64,000 nucleotides of DNA from Parietichytrium sp. I65-24A (lineage: Eukaryota; Sar; Bigyra; Thraustochytrida; Thraustochytriidae): contig BLSF01000031.1 of the NCBI GenBank assembly GCA_012862575.1, positions 124,001-188,000 on the forward strand. The letters are read 5' to 3'. The notes under the pieces are model-generated. The model ran no database searches. It saw only the letters and a list, made by a program, of their open reading frames with translations, and was not told the origin of the DNA. The position numbers and the translations under genes are program-made. Of the stretch, positions 29,138-42,099 are shown in pieces (position 1 is the stretch's first letter; every line of letters begins with the position of its first letter).

Positions 29138-30448
29138 ATGTTGGCGTCTAGTTTCAGGACGGCGCGGCTGAGCACCGCTTTCGGATTGCGCGCCCGCTCA
29201 GCCGCAAGCTTGGACCGCCATGGGCTAAGATGGCTCGCAACGTCTTCATCAGACGAAAAGAAAAAGGAAGAACAACCTCCCATGAAGAATAAAGAGCCTG
29301 AAGCGGGCGTTTTCCAAAAGGCTGCAGAGTTGGCACCTGGACTTGCGTTGTCTGCAGTGGTTATGCAGTGCGGGTTTGCGTCGGCAGAAGTCATGGGGCA
29401 AGGTCTACTCTCGTTGCAAGGCATCAGCGGCGCTGCGTCACCGATATCCGGGATCCCTGTTTCCATTCTCCTCGGCCTTGCCATCAATAACACGATGTCG
29501 CTTCCAAAATTTCTGGAGCCGGGCATCAAATTTGCAACGAAACCGGTCCTGCAGGCTGGGATCATTTGCGTTGGTGCCAAGCTTAGTGCGTTGGACCTTG
29601 TGTCGACGGGACTCATCGGGCTGCCAGTGGTCGCTGCCTCGATTGGGGTCGGCATGACCTTCATTCCTTGGTTCGGCAATAAGATGGGGCTTCCGCACAA
29701 GATGAGCTCTCTCATCGCAGCCGGTACGTCCATCTGCGGGGTGACTGCGATTTCTGCATTGGCTCCGGCGATCAAGGCTTCTCAGCGGGATACTGGGTTC
29801 GCCATCGCAAACGTAGTTGCTTTCGGGACATTGGGAATGCTGGTGTACCCGTACTTGGCGCATGCAATCATCCCTACGAGCCATCAAGTGGGCATGTTTC
29901 TGGGCTGTGCAGTGCACGACACTAGTCAAGTCATTGGAACCGCTCTGACCTATTCGGCTGTGTATGGCGATGAACAAGTTCTCAAAGTTGCTACTGTTAC
30001 GAAACTGACAAGAAACCTCTTTCTGGCTGGAGTCATTCCCGGTCTCACCTTCCTCTCCATACGAAAGGAAGGCGGTGCAGATGCTGCCTCCCAGACTAGT
30101 GCGATGCCCACATTCGCTGATGTGAAAAAGTACTTTCCTGGTTTTGTAGCAGGCTTTGTCGGAATGTCTGCACTTCGATCTGCGGGCGACATCACCTTGG
30201 CTTCGAATGGCGCTGCTTTTGGCATGCTTGACGCTAGTGCGTGGTCAACTCTGACTAGTTTTATTGGGAACGACCTTGGCTCGCATTTGTTTCTCGGTTC
30301 CGCAATGGCCGCTGTAGGCATGAGCACCAGCGTTGGAGCGCTTCGCGGAGTAGGGTATAAACCATTTCTCGTGGGTCTTGCAGGGGCTGGGGCAGTAGGG
30401 CTAACCGGCTTCACGACGTCCATGGTTGTTGGGCACCTGCTGCTTTAA
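29138..30448 (+). CDS. UPF0324/YeiH-type membrane protein with mitochondrial-type leader
   Basis: A 436-aa polytopic membrane protein of the YeiH/UPF0324 family (putative sulfate-exporter-like), mainly known from bacteria. The open frame begins at a GTG (29069); the first ATG is at 29138. Residues 1-38 (MLASSFRTARLSTAFGLRAR, then SAASLDRHGLRWLATSSS) contain Arg, Ser and Ala, one Asp, no Glu, and an Arg near the end: a typical mitochondrial presequence. A polar Lys/Glu linker precedes about ten hydrophobic helices. Family-like motifs include LGLAINN, LQAGIICVGAKLS, AAGTSICGVTAISALAPAI and CAVHDTSQVIGTALTYS. The substrate is unproven for the family. There are no introns. It is probably an old bacterial acquisition targeted to the inner mitochondrial membrane (inference). 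Confidence 0.88.
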   Translation: MLASSFRTARLSTAFGLRARSAASLDRHGLRWLATSSSDEKKKEEQPPMKNKEPEAGVFQKAAELAPGLALSAVVMQCGFASAEVMGQGLLSLQGISGAASPISGIPVSILLGLAINNTMSLPKFLEPGIKFATKPVLQAGIICVGAKLSALDLVSTGLIGLPVVAASIGVGMTFIPWFGNKMGLPHKMSSLIAAGTSICGVTAISALAPAIKASQRDTGFAIANVVAFGTLGMLVYPYLAHAIIPTSHQVGMFLGCAVHDTSQVIGTALTYSAVYGDEQVLKVATVTKLTRNLFLAGVIPGLTFLSIRKEGGADAASQTSAMPTFADVKKYFPGFVAGFVGMSALRSAGDITLASNGAAFGMLDASAWSTLTSFIGNDLGSHLFLGSAMAAVGMSTSVGALRGVGYKPFLVGLAGAGAVGLTGFTTSMVVGHLLL

Positions 30449-30909
30449 GTTGCCTGAGTACCTGTCATCTTTCCTGTGTTCCGCGATGTTCCGCGTCGGC
30501 CGAAACATCTCTAATTAACGGTTGATCAAAAGTGTCGTCGATGCTTGGCTGATCGGGGTCTGTCCAAATCTTTTGATCTTGTGTATGCTGCCTGTTTTAT
30601 CGCATCAAGTTTTTTCCTTTTCAATTTTATGATCATGATATTTCTCTATTACCCGCTCGTCGTTTGTGTTCACTGTTCAGTGAATGTTGAATGCAAAACA
30701 AAAGTCTACGCACATCATTGCTCCCCAGTCCCAACGTGCTAAAACGGGTACTGACTGTTGTCACTCCGAGTACTGAGATGCTGAGTACTGGTATGTACTG
30801 GTTGACTGGTGGGCTCGCAACTGGGACAGCGGAACTCATTGCGCTGGACCAGACATAGATTACATAGATTACATAGATTAATCATGATTAATCAGCGGAG
30901 GTAGCGGAG

Positions 30910-30962
30910 GCGAACGACAGTGAGCAGCTGTAATAGCTGCAACACCTGCCGTAGTGGGGTGT
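30910..30962. repeat. Dispersed repeat, copy 2
   Basis: Second copy of the element at 11981-12025, in the same orientation, carrying an extra TAGCTGCAA segment in its middle. Confidence 0.65.
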
Positions 30963-31229
30963 AGATTAATTGGCTAATAGGCTAATTACTGTACCGAAAT
31001 CGCGAGCTGGAGAGCTGGAGAGTAGAGCGAACGAACAAAATGAACCCTGCAAACCTTATCCCTACCGCTATATACTACTACACTACCGGTCGAAGGAAGC
31101 CAGGGAAGCGGGCCTTGTTCGCCCACAAACGAGATACTGAAAAAATCGAAAGAAAGAACGAGTAAAAAGGACAAAAATTCGAGAAAAAAAGGCACAAGAA
31201 AAGCCACCGAATAGGCCCTGTTAGATATA

Positions 31230-31298
31230 GGAGGAGAGAGAGAGAGAGAGAGAGGAACACCGAGGGGAGAAGGCGAGAGAAGAAGAGGCGAGCAGAGG

Positions 31299-31340
<42 letters not shown>

Positions 31341-31380
31341 AGAGAGGAGAGAGCAGAGAGAGGGAAAGTGAGTTTCCTCN

Positions 31381-31479
<99 letters not shown>

Positions 31480-31520
31480 AGAGAGGAGAGAGCAGAGAGA
31501 GGGAAAGTGAGTTTCCTCAA
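31230..31520. repeat. (GA)n microsatellite with duplicated flank around an N
   Basis: About 290 bp of GA-rich sequence. The segment AGAGGAGAGAGCAGAGAGAG, then GGAAAGTGAGTTTCCTC, appears just before the N at 31380 and again at about 31482-31518 after a pure (GA)n run of roughly 100 bp. The identical flank on both sides of an ambiguous base points to an assembly artefact. Confidence 0.8.
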
Positions 31521-31623
31521 GTCGCTCTCCAGCCGGCTGCTCGGTAGGTCCAAGCGCGACGCTGCCAGGAGTAAGAAGGAGGCGCCAGCAGTGTCTGCAG
31601 AGAGCCGCCAGAAAGGGGCAACC

Positions 31624-32934
31624 ATGTCCAGCCACGCCAGAGTCTACGCTGACGTCAACGTGCACCGCCCGAGGGAGTACTGGGACTACGAGAACTTGCA
31701 GGTGACCTGGGGCTCGCAGGTAAGTTGGAAAAAGTGTCAAGTGTTTCTGTGTGAACATGGAACATGGAATATGGAACATGCGCGTAGTGATGTCGGAGTC
31801 GGATTGGCGCACGCGTGGGGGCTGACGGGTTGGCGCGTTTTGTGCGTGTTTATTGGGGGCTCAGGATGACTACGAAGTGGTGCGGAAGATCGGCCGGGGT
31901 AAATATTCAGAGGTTTTCGATGGGTACAATGTGAAGAGCAAGCAGCGATGCGTGGTCAAGATTCTCAAGCCTGTGAAGAAAAAGAAGATTAGTAAGTCCG
32001 CCGTGCCATGTGGTGTCGGTCGTTATGGCCTGCGAGGCTTTTGGCTTAGATCGCTTTGTTTATTGACGCTGGTGTTCTTTTTTTTTTTTTTTTTTGCCGT
32101 TTCATTTTTTCTCGCTTCGTTTGAGCAGAGAGGGAGATCAAGATCCTTCAGAACTTGTGTGGAGGGCCAAACATAGTCAAGCTTCTAGACGTTGTGCGCG
32201 ACCCGCAGAGCAAGACGCCCAGCTTGATCTTTGAGTACGTTGACAACGTGGACTTCAAGGTTCTGTACCCGACCCTGTCAGACTTTGATATTCGCTACTA
32301 CATGTACGAAATTTTGCGCGCTCTGGACTACTGCCATTCGCAAGGCATCATGCACCGTGATGTCAAGCCACACAACGTAATGATCGATCACAAAAATCGA
32401 AAGCTGCGCTTGATTGACTGGGGACTCGCCGAGTTCTATCATCCTGGCAGAGAGTACAACGTTCGCGTCGCGAGTAGGTATTTCAAGGGACCAGAACTTC
32501 TCGTGGACCTTCAGGATTATGACTACAGCCTGGACATGTGGTCGCTTGGATGTATGCTTGCTGGCATGCTTTTCCGAAAGGAGCCTTTCTTCCACGGCCA
32601 TGACAACTACGACCAGCTGGTGAAGATCGCTAAGGTGCTCGGCACCGATGAGCTGCTCGCATACCTGGACAAGTATGATCTCGAGCTGGATCCTCACTTT
32701 GACGGCATCTTGGGAAGACATTCCCGCAAGCCTTGGTCAAAGTTTGTGAACGCTGAGAACCAGCATCTTATTACACCAGAAGCCCTTGATTTCCTCGGCA
32801 AACTCCTCCGCTATGACCACCAGGAGCGCCTCACTGCCCAAGAGGCTATGCAACACCCTTACTTTGGGCCACTTGGTTACCCACCTCCGGGGACCGCAAC
32901 CGAGACTGCTCAAAACCAGGCGAGCACATCTTGA
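31624..32934 (+). CDS. CSNK2A: Casein kinase 2 catalytic subunit alpha
   Basis: Constitutively active acidophilic Ser/Thr kinase. Three exons, 31624-31719, 31865-31991 and 32129-32934, splice in frame to 342 aa. Donors are GTAAGT in both introns; the second intron contains a 17-T run before its acceptor. The N-terminus [21 protein letters not shown] is the CK2 segment that holds the activation loop active. Then come the glycine loop GRGKYSEVF (42-50), the basic cluster [11 protein letters not shown] formed across junction 2, the catalytic loop [10 protein letters not shown] and [10 protein letters not shown], where DWG replaces DFG as is diagnostic for CK2. GLGGMLAG-type and kinase C-lobe motifs follow. 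The protein ends with a short tail, [11 protein letters not shown]. Identity is secure. Confidence 0.97.
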
Positions 32935-33249
32935 TTCTATGGTAATGTTTTTGCAATGCCTGCCGTGCGCCAGACTTTACTCTCTATCTTTTTCTGTGCG
33001 CTTTTCGCCAGGGGCGATACGTCCTCATGATTGGCGGAATTTACTACCTTAATTGATTTTTCCGCTCTTTTCTTCTCCACCTCTTACATTTGCAATCAAA
33101 GAACGGTGCCCCAGCCTGCTCGCCAGCTGAGGGAGGTTTCTGAGTTCCCAAACGTTCTAATTATCGGAAGTCATTTGTAAAGTGAGACTTGGCGCCAACA
33201 AGGTCGCGCAAATATTTCCGATTTCAAATTTTAAGGATGAGAGATAGTT
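32935..33249. other. Convergent 3' intergenic region
   Basis: Between the CK2alpha and class III ADH stop codons; probably 3' untranslated sequence of both. Nothing else recognised. Confidence 0.6.
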
Positions 33250-35862
<2,613 letters not shown>

Positions 35863-36985
35863 TTAGTTCTTTCCCTTCATCTTAAGCTCCTTCTCCTCAA
35901 TGATAGAGAGCTTGACTCCCTGGTTCCTTGGAAGAGTGACCTCGACCTTCTCTGAGGTGCCGATGACGAAAGCAGCGCTGAGGCGGGTTGCGAAAGTGTT
36001 TCCTTTAGCATCCTTGACTGTGATCATCTCAAATGCACCTGGATGTGGCTCTCTGTGCTGGAGGACACCAACACGTCCTCTGTTGTGACCGCTGGTAATC
36101 ATTACGGTCTGGCCGAGCTCGAACTTGAGGATCTCGACGATCTTGCCAGTCTCAAGGTCGATCTTGATGGTATCGTTAGCCTTGACAAGTGGGTCTGGGT
36201 ACCTGATGGTGCGGCCATCGTGGGTGGTGAGCTGTGGCACCTTGTTTGGTGCAACGTACACCTTGTTGACCTTGCAGAGCTTGAACTTTGCCATCTGCTT
36301 CTCGATTGGGATGAGCTGGAAGCGTCCCTTGGTGTCGTACAGAAGGCGGAAGTTCTCGCCGGTCTTCTCAATGCTGATCACATCCATGAGGCCAGCTGGG
36401 AAGCGTGGGTCGGTGCGAACCTTGCCGTCAACCTTCACGAGCTTGCGCATGGTGATGGAGAGAACCTCGGTTCCGTTCAATGCATACTTGAGGCGGTTAC
36501 GGAGGATGAGGATCAGAGGAAGGCACTCACGGAGCTTGTGAGGTCCAGCAGATGGACGAGGAGCCCAAATGCCTCCGAGTTTGTCCAACATCCAGTGTTT
36601 TGGGGCATTGAGCCTCTTCAAATGCTTCTTTGGTCCGCGAGCCTGTTTCGAGCAACGCCATCACGCATGTAAACAAGGGATCAAAGAGACAACAAGTCAG
36701 TATATTAAGAGATCACGCAAAAGCCCCTCAGGTCGAAAACCCCCCTCCCAATGACAGGCGCCGCAGTTGCCGCGAATACTCCCGCAAAGCGCGTATCGCA
36801 CAGATGCATCGCAAGAGTATCTACACAGCTCACACGTCCCGTCACTCCCATTTCGGTCATCTGCATCACCGCTCATGACCCGAACCTTGCCCTCCCCGGC
36901 GCGCTCGGCCCGATGAACGACGACAGCAATACTCCCCTCTCTCCTCGCGCAGCCGAACCCGCGCAAACCATTCGCAACGTACCAT
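35863..36985 (-). CDS. RPS4: 40S ribosomal protein S4
   Basis: Small-subunit ribosomal protein. The long exon 35863-36642 begins GCT CGC GGA, encoding [20 protein letters not shown], without its Met. It is preceded by an acceptor (CGAAACAG). The start codon is supplied by a separate exon: ATG at 36983-36985 followed by GTACGT, a 340-nt intron away. The join gives 260 aa, the family length (about 263). Features are the S4 RNA-binding region ([16 protein letters not shown]), then [19 protein letters not shown] and the KOW-like [18 protein letters not shown]. The protein ends [10 protein letters not shown]. Proline codons are nearly all CCA, the same bias as EF-1alpha. An in-frame ATG at 36621 would delete the conserved first eight residues, so the split start is preferred. 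Confidence 0.95.
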
Positions 36986-37898
36986 CTTGCACTACTCTTT
37001 GCGACTCTCGCAACGCTCTACCTCTCTCTCCTTGAGATCTGTGCCGCACCACTCAACCAACACAGACAAACAACTCCGCTTGCTGATGAAAGGATGAAAG
37101 GATGATAGGATGAAAGGATGAAAGGATGAAAGGAGGGAAGCAGGCCACTCTACTGCGCTAGCACACGCTATCCCCCGTTCTACGCGCGTGTGGAGATCCC
37201 CTAGCCCTACCTACACCAGCGACGCCACCCACTCACATAAGGCACAACCACCAACCAAACTCCTGTGTGGCGACTGCGCCGACACCACAGCGTCCTTCGA
37301 GGGGGCGGCTTCAGGACTTGAAGCACAGCCGAGAAACCCTAGCCCTGATGGGTGGCTGGGAACGGGAGAAGGTTCGTTCGCACTGCTAGGTAATTGACTA
37401 TATTAATCTGTCTTAGAGTTTACGTGGATGGGTTGTGGTGTGCACGGCGAACTCGATTTCATTCGTGAGGAATTTTTTTCCATCATTTCTCGTCTTTTTC
37501 CTCTCTTTTTCCCTCAATTTTCCCCGTCTAACCAGAGCGTAGCACAGAGTAGTTTGATCAACACTCAGTCATCTCTCTACTGAGAGTACTGAGAGTACTG
37601 AGAGCATCTCGGTTCCTCGCATCTTTGCCCCAATGATCTTCCATCGGCATCAACGATGGAGCACACGTTGCGGAGAGGGACCGCATGATCAGGAAATCGC
37701 AATGGAGTCAGAGAAACAGATCGCTGAGGAAGCCCGAGAGCGGCAGTGCAGAAGAAGAAAGAGGGCAAAAGCGCAAGTTTCCCCGAGGTTTTCAAATGTG
37801 GGAAGAAATGGAACGTAAATCTCGATGAATTCTCAATTTGGCTCGATTGGGGAACATCATTATAAAAACGTTTGGCTGCACCCTTCCAAGAAGCTCTA
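36986..37898. other. Intergenic region
   Basis: Contains a GGATGAAA tandem repeat at about 37084-37137 and GAGTACTGA repeats at 37575-37604. A pyrimidine-rich stretch at 37485-37530 is unremarkable. No protein-like open frame. Confidence 0.55.
37084..37137. repeat. GGATGAAA tandem repeat
   Basis: Five or six copies of a 10-bp unit GGATGAAAGG-type, with one GGATGATAGG variant. Confidence 0.75.
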
Positions 37899-38324
37899 TC
37901 ACGGTCGTTTAGTTTCAACTTTCATGCTCTCAAAGTTCGCTGGCGCCGAAGTGTGCTCATGCACGATGGTCCATCTGCCATCCTTGTTCTCCGCCACCCA
38001 CGTAAGTCTGTTCGTCATGCTGTGCAGCACCTTTGCGTCCTCGTCGACGCCAGCATACGTCAAGTAGGCATGCACAAGAACTGCATCTGGTCCTAGGCTC
38101 CTCTCACCGACGTCGGCCCACGTCACCTTGACATTGGTCTTGTCCCCCACGGAGCCAAACCACTCCTTGGCCATTCCTTGCCACGCCTCTCGGCCATCGT
38201 AGCACCACGGAAGCCAGGTGTCAAACACAAACACATCGTGGTCATACAGGCTGGCGAATGCTGCAGCATCCTTTGCCAGCACAGCGGCGGCGTATGCGCT
38301 CAGCAGCTCCTGTGCGACGGTCAT
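37899..38324 (-). CDS. NTF2-like/SnoaL-type small protein
   Basis: A 141-aa protein from the ATG at 38324 (MTVAQELLSAYAAAVLAKDA); an in-frame ATG at 38348 would add eight residues. The pattern fits the NTF2-like alpha+beta cone fold: an N-terminal helix with KDAAAFASLYDHDVFVFDTW, then YDGREAWQGMAKEWFGSV, then beta strands ending DGRWTIVHEHTSAP. Members include SnoaL-like and DUF4440-type proteins, some enzymatic and some ligand-binding. The specific substrate cannot be told. No targeting signal; probably cytosolic. No intron. An isolated gene between RPS4 and the PH-filamin gene. Confidence 0.85.
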   Translation of the reverse strand: MTVAQELLSAYAAAVLAKDAAAFASLYDHDVFVFDTWLPWCYDGREAWQGMAKEWFGSVGDKTNVKVTWADVGERSLGPDAVLVHAYLTYAGVDEDAKVLHSMTNRLTWVAENKDGRWTIVHEHTSAPANFESMKVETKRP

Positions 38325-39234
38325 TTCAACTCCTGTCACGCCTGTCACCCTTGGGCTCGACTTGGACTAGGCGGCTCACGGCTCTTCGCACCGATCTTCG
38401 CGCCGCTCTTCCCACAGACACCCGCTCCACGCGCGGCTCGACTTCCTTTTCGCACTGTCCTCCTGGCGCCTTCGCTTCCCTCGCCTCTTGCAACACTGTC
38501 AGCTGCGACTTGAAACACTTGCCACGACAAGTTGAACTGACAGATACTGACAGTGAGGTTTGAACAGAAATAATTACTTCAGATTCAGAACACAGAACAG
38601 GTGGGCTCACTTAGACACTGCACTATACATCGCTACGTTGGACGGCGGTGCACACCAAAAAAGAACCGGAGGTTCCACTATGATTCTCTAATAGTGTACG
38701 TACTCACTCTCAGTACCGGTTCCATGACACCCAAGACACCCAAGTATTGCCGAGGTTCAAATGATTCCTTGAGCGTCAACGGGACTAAACTTATCTCCAG
38801 AAACGACTCGAGATGTCGTCGGCTGCAAACGCGAAATAGCTTTGTTGGAATGGACTCGGAACAAACGTTTGGAACATATCTTCTCAAAGCATACATAACT
38901 CACTCCCTCTTTGGGTGTGTGTGTGTGTCCGAACTGTTATTCAAGCGCCAAGGCGAGTTTCCTCGCCCCATCTGCGTGCGCTGCCGCTCGCGCTGGCCGG
39001 GCTGGCAAGTTGCAACGTGCACTGTGGTAAGTTTGGAGGTTTTTAAATTAACAGTAAATTGTTGCGAAGGCGACTTGCGAATTGTGGCCATTCTGTGCTC
39101 TAGTTTTCGGTGCCATAGATTGGGGAGAGAGATGCGGGGTGGAGAAGAGGCTGGGAACTACAAAGTGAGCTGCGGCGAATTGACGGTGTAGATTGATTTA
39201 TGATGTTCTGTCGACAGGCAGTCGATTTGCAGCA
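38325..39234. other. Intergenic region with one doubtful open frame
   Basis: Contains a GTG-initiated open frame of 196 codons (38601-39191, +), Cys/Arg-rich with no recognisable motif; I do not call it. AGATTCAGAACACAGAACAG near 38581 and CTCAGTACCGGTTCC near 38709 belong to the dispersed motif families described in the findings. Confidence 0.5.
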
Positions 39235-41601
39235 TCACGGACGTAAAGCCGCCATGAGCGCAGCCAAGGTATCTGCAACCGTTTCGCACAGCTCCGCCCG
39301 GTGAGGAAGGTCGCTTTTTGCCAGAGAGAGCTCGAGGGCTCGGAGCTTCAATATTTGGGCTTTCCCAGCACTTGGGAGAGCTTGAACGCGCTGCGCGTCT
39401 TGGGGTTCCCAGTTGGCCAAAATCCTCTTCCAGTCTGCCACGGGCTGCAAGCCTCCACGAATCTCAATACGGGCAACCTCCCTCAAAGGAAGCAAGGTTT
39501 GCTCGAGCCGCGCGAATTTAAAGTCAAGGGACTCGCGCCAGTTCGAGCCTTCATGCTGATCCGCTCGCAAAGCAGGGTGCAATGTCGGCCGGTGAGCCGA
39601 GTATGGCTCCTCTTGGAAAACTGCACGTGCCACAGCCAACGCCAACTCTCGCTCTCGAAGGATACTGGCGCTCGCCACAGCGTCGCGGGCCAGGGCCTCT
39701 GGTTTCCTGCGGAATGATATTGGCGAAGCACGAATATGACTTCCATCAAGAGTGATCGACAGCTCTAGTTTGTCCAGCTGCAGGGTGGAAAACCTCACTA
39801 TGCAAGTCTGCAGCCTCGGGTTTAAGATCGCCAACACCTTCCCTGGCCCATCCAGCGCGACTTGGAATGCAGTGTGCCATTTGCGTTCCGAGCTGCACGA
39901 GTTCAAAAACTGATCGCGACGGGTAATGTGAACCTCGTATTCCCCTGGTGCCACTTGCTCCGGTAGGCTCGCAGTACAGTGCGGTGCACTAACCTTGCCA
40001 GCGCCAACGCGCAAGCGATAAGGGCTTCCAAAAATATCCGCACCAAAATACTTGACGTGAAGCCGGTATCGACCGACTCGTTGACAATCCAGGGCAACCA
40101 CGTAAGCGGTGTCCGGCCAACCCATTCGCTTGGACACAGACCCGAGATGCCTGAGCTTTTGCTTGTTAGTTTGCTCACCGTCTTCTGTGTTGTCAATGTC
40201 AGACATTGATACTCGCTTCAAGATGCGCCCGTGATGAATCATATCTAAATGCACTTTAGAGAGGTCGAACACGTTGCCGCATTCCTCCCTTATCAGCTGA
40301 ATACTCAGGTGTCTTCGTAATGTTTCTAAGCTCTCCTCAGGTTCCAAGAGCGAGAACAAAAACAGCTCCAGGCTCTTACTGTCAGCCTTCGCCTTTCCTT
40401 TTAACAGAGATGGACTCCAGAGAATGTGCGCCAGAGCCCTGGCCTGTGTAGTGGAGGCATTTACGGATTTCGCGTCCTCGGCGTAATACGGACGGAGAGC
40501 GTTCTGAACGCAAAGACGAGCCAGATTTGGCAAACTGAAATCCCACTCCTTTTCGCCGAGCGTATAAACCCGCTTAGCATTCACCGACTCTAACATCTCA
40601 AGCCCCCACAAGTAGGTCTCCTCATCGTGTTGGCCACAGAGCTGAATGTTGCAAACCATAAATTCGTCTCCAACAAAAGTGTGCACGTCGCTATCGCTGC
40701 CGGAAGACCCATCTTTGGGAGTCCTGACCAGCCTTCCGCAAAAAGAAAGCTGTAATCGGTCGGCCCCATCTCTGGTTTTACGGAAATGTCGAAACGACGG
40801 AACGGGGCTTGGCAATATATCCCACCCAAACAGCGGCGCGTCGTCTCCGCAAAAAGCAAATTCCACAAGTCTGCCGCTCGACAACACACAAAACGTCTCG
40901 CGCCATTTTTCTGAAATACCTTGTGCATGTACAAAGAGGTAACCACAAGTTCGCCTTCCCTGATTACGTGGAGCCTGTAGATATACGTCGTTGCTCTTTT
41001 TTTTGAACTGGACACTTGGAGCGCTTTTAAGTTGCGTGGGCGGCTGTGGCGGGAGAGGCTGCTCCTCAGTGATCCTCAGGGTGGAGGCGGAGGTAGAAGC
41101 CCCCCCACTTGCACTCTCCTTCTCTTCCTCCTTGGGCTTCTCGAAATCAAGGTTGGAGTCAACGAATGAAGGGGGCTCTGAGAGATTGCCTGCGACCTTC
41201 AGACTTGCGACCCAGCTTGCTAAGTCATCCTTGTTCGCTGCTCGGAACGAAGCAACCTTTTGATCAGTGTCGAATACAATGTTGAACTCACAACCAACAG
41301 GACTTGTACGACTAGCGGTTAGAATCTGAGTTTGAGGCTCAAGCGGGATTTGGAAGAGCAGGACTCTCGCGCCAGGCCCCCCAGCCTTATAGACGCAAAG
41401 CCTTTTAGCCCGCTGATCAATGACGCAGTTGCATTTGCTCCACACCTACAGTGTCCCGTGACGGTTTCACAACGTCTGTCAGGGAAGAACAAGCCAGTCG
41501 TCGCAGCTCACATATCGAGTGGAGGTACTTACCTGTTTGGAAGGACCCGCAGTGGACGATGTCTGCAGGAGATCAAGCGCCCCAGAGTCTCTCAGGAACA
41601 T
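39235..41601 (-). CDS. PH-PH-filamin-repeat protein
   Basis: Two exons, 41533-41601 and 39235-41445, join in phase 0 (CAG before GTAAGT; acceptor CACTGTAG) to give 759 aa starting MFLRDSGALDLLQTSSTAGP. Residues about 1-106 resemble a PH domain (RAKRLCVYKAGG, FNIVFDTDQKVASFRAANKD, LASWVASL). After a Glu/Ser/Pro-rich linker a second PH-like domain spans about 191-312 (CGYLFVHAQGISEKWRETFC, then the closing helix LWGLEMLES). Two filamin-type immunoglobulin repeats follow, at about 470-505 (VGRYRLHVKYFGADIFGSPY) and about 515-602 (ending GSHIRASPISF). The C-terminus is helical. A membrane/phosphoinositide adaptor role is inferred. I do not recognise this exact architecture. Confidence 0.85.
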
Positions 41602-42099
41602 CTCGCCCTGGCGAGTGGTCTGTTCTCTGCGCCGCCCGTCGCGTCTCGCACTTGCCGCACACCACACAGCCCAGAGCACTTCTAGCAGATAGCTATCGAC
41701 AATGTGTAAGCAAACTGCAATGAATTGCACAAGCTAGAGCTAGCTTAGAGCACCGCGAGTGCGAGTGAGTTGAGATTGTGTTTTGTTGGAAGCGGAATCG
41801 AGGTACTCGAGTACTCAGTAACATGTTCCTCATCTCATCAGAATAGTCGCAATCTACAACGCTGCTTTCTATAATGCTTTCTTTTACGACAAGCGGAATT
41901 CGAAAAAGAGCGGGTATGACGAGACGAGAATATTGTTTTGCTTAGCTCCATTCTAAAAAAGAAAAGCGAAAAAAGTACTTGACAAAACTCATTCGGGTGA
42001 ATCGTTCAGGAATCGTGATTCCCACTTCAAATGCGAAGAAACGACCACAGTGACACTGCACATACGCTACAGGAAAGTCTTCGAACACGACTTTCAATC
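41602..42099. other. Intergenic region between two minus-strand genes
   Basis: Upstream of the PH-filamin gene, with the GTAC palindrome GGTACTCGAGTACTCAGTAA at 41801-41820. The rest is past the Rex-AAA stop. No gene. Confidence 0.6.

Larger units (their letters stand above)
30449..31623. other. Intergenic region with repeats and an assembly gap mark
   Basis: Contains three tandem ACATAGATT copies at about 30853-30880, copy 2 of a dispersed repeat at 30910-30962, GTAC-rich sequence at about 30746-30800, and long (GA)n tracts at 31230-31520 interrupted by an N at 31380. The (GA)n tract ends about 105 bp before the CK2alpha start codon. No gene seen. Confidence 0.6.

Noticed and set aside
36043-36672. 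209-codon open frame antisense to RPS4
   Set aside because: Leu/Val/Glu-rich shadow of the biased ribosomal-protein codons.
38601-39191. 196-codon GTG-initiated open frame
   Set aside because: No ATG near its start, Cys/Arg-rich composition, no motif, overlaps dispersed repeat motifs.
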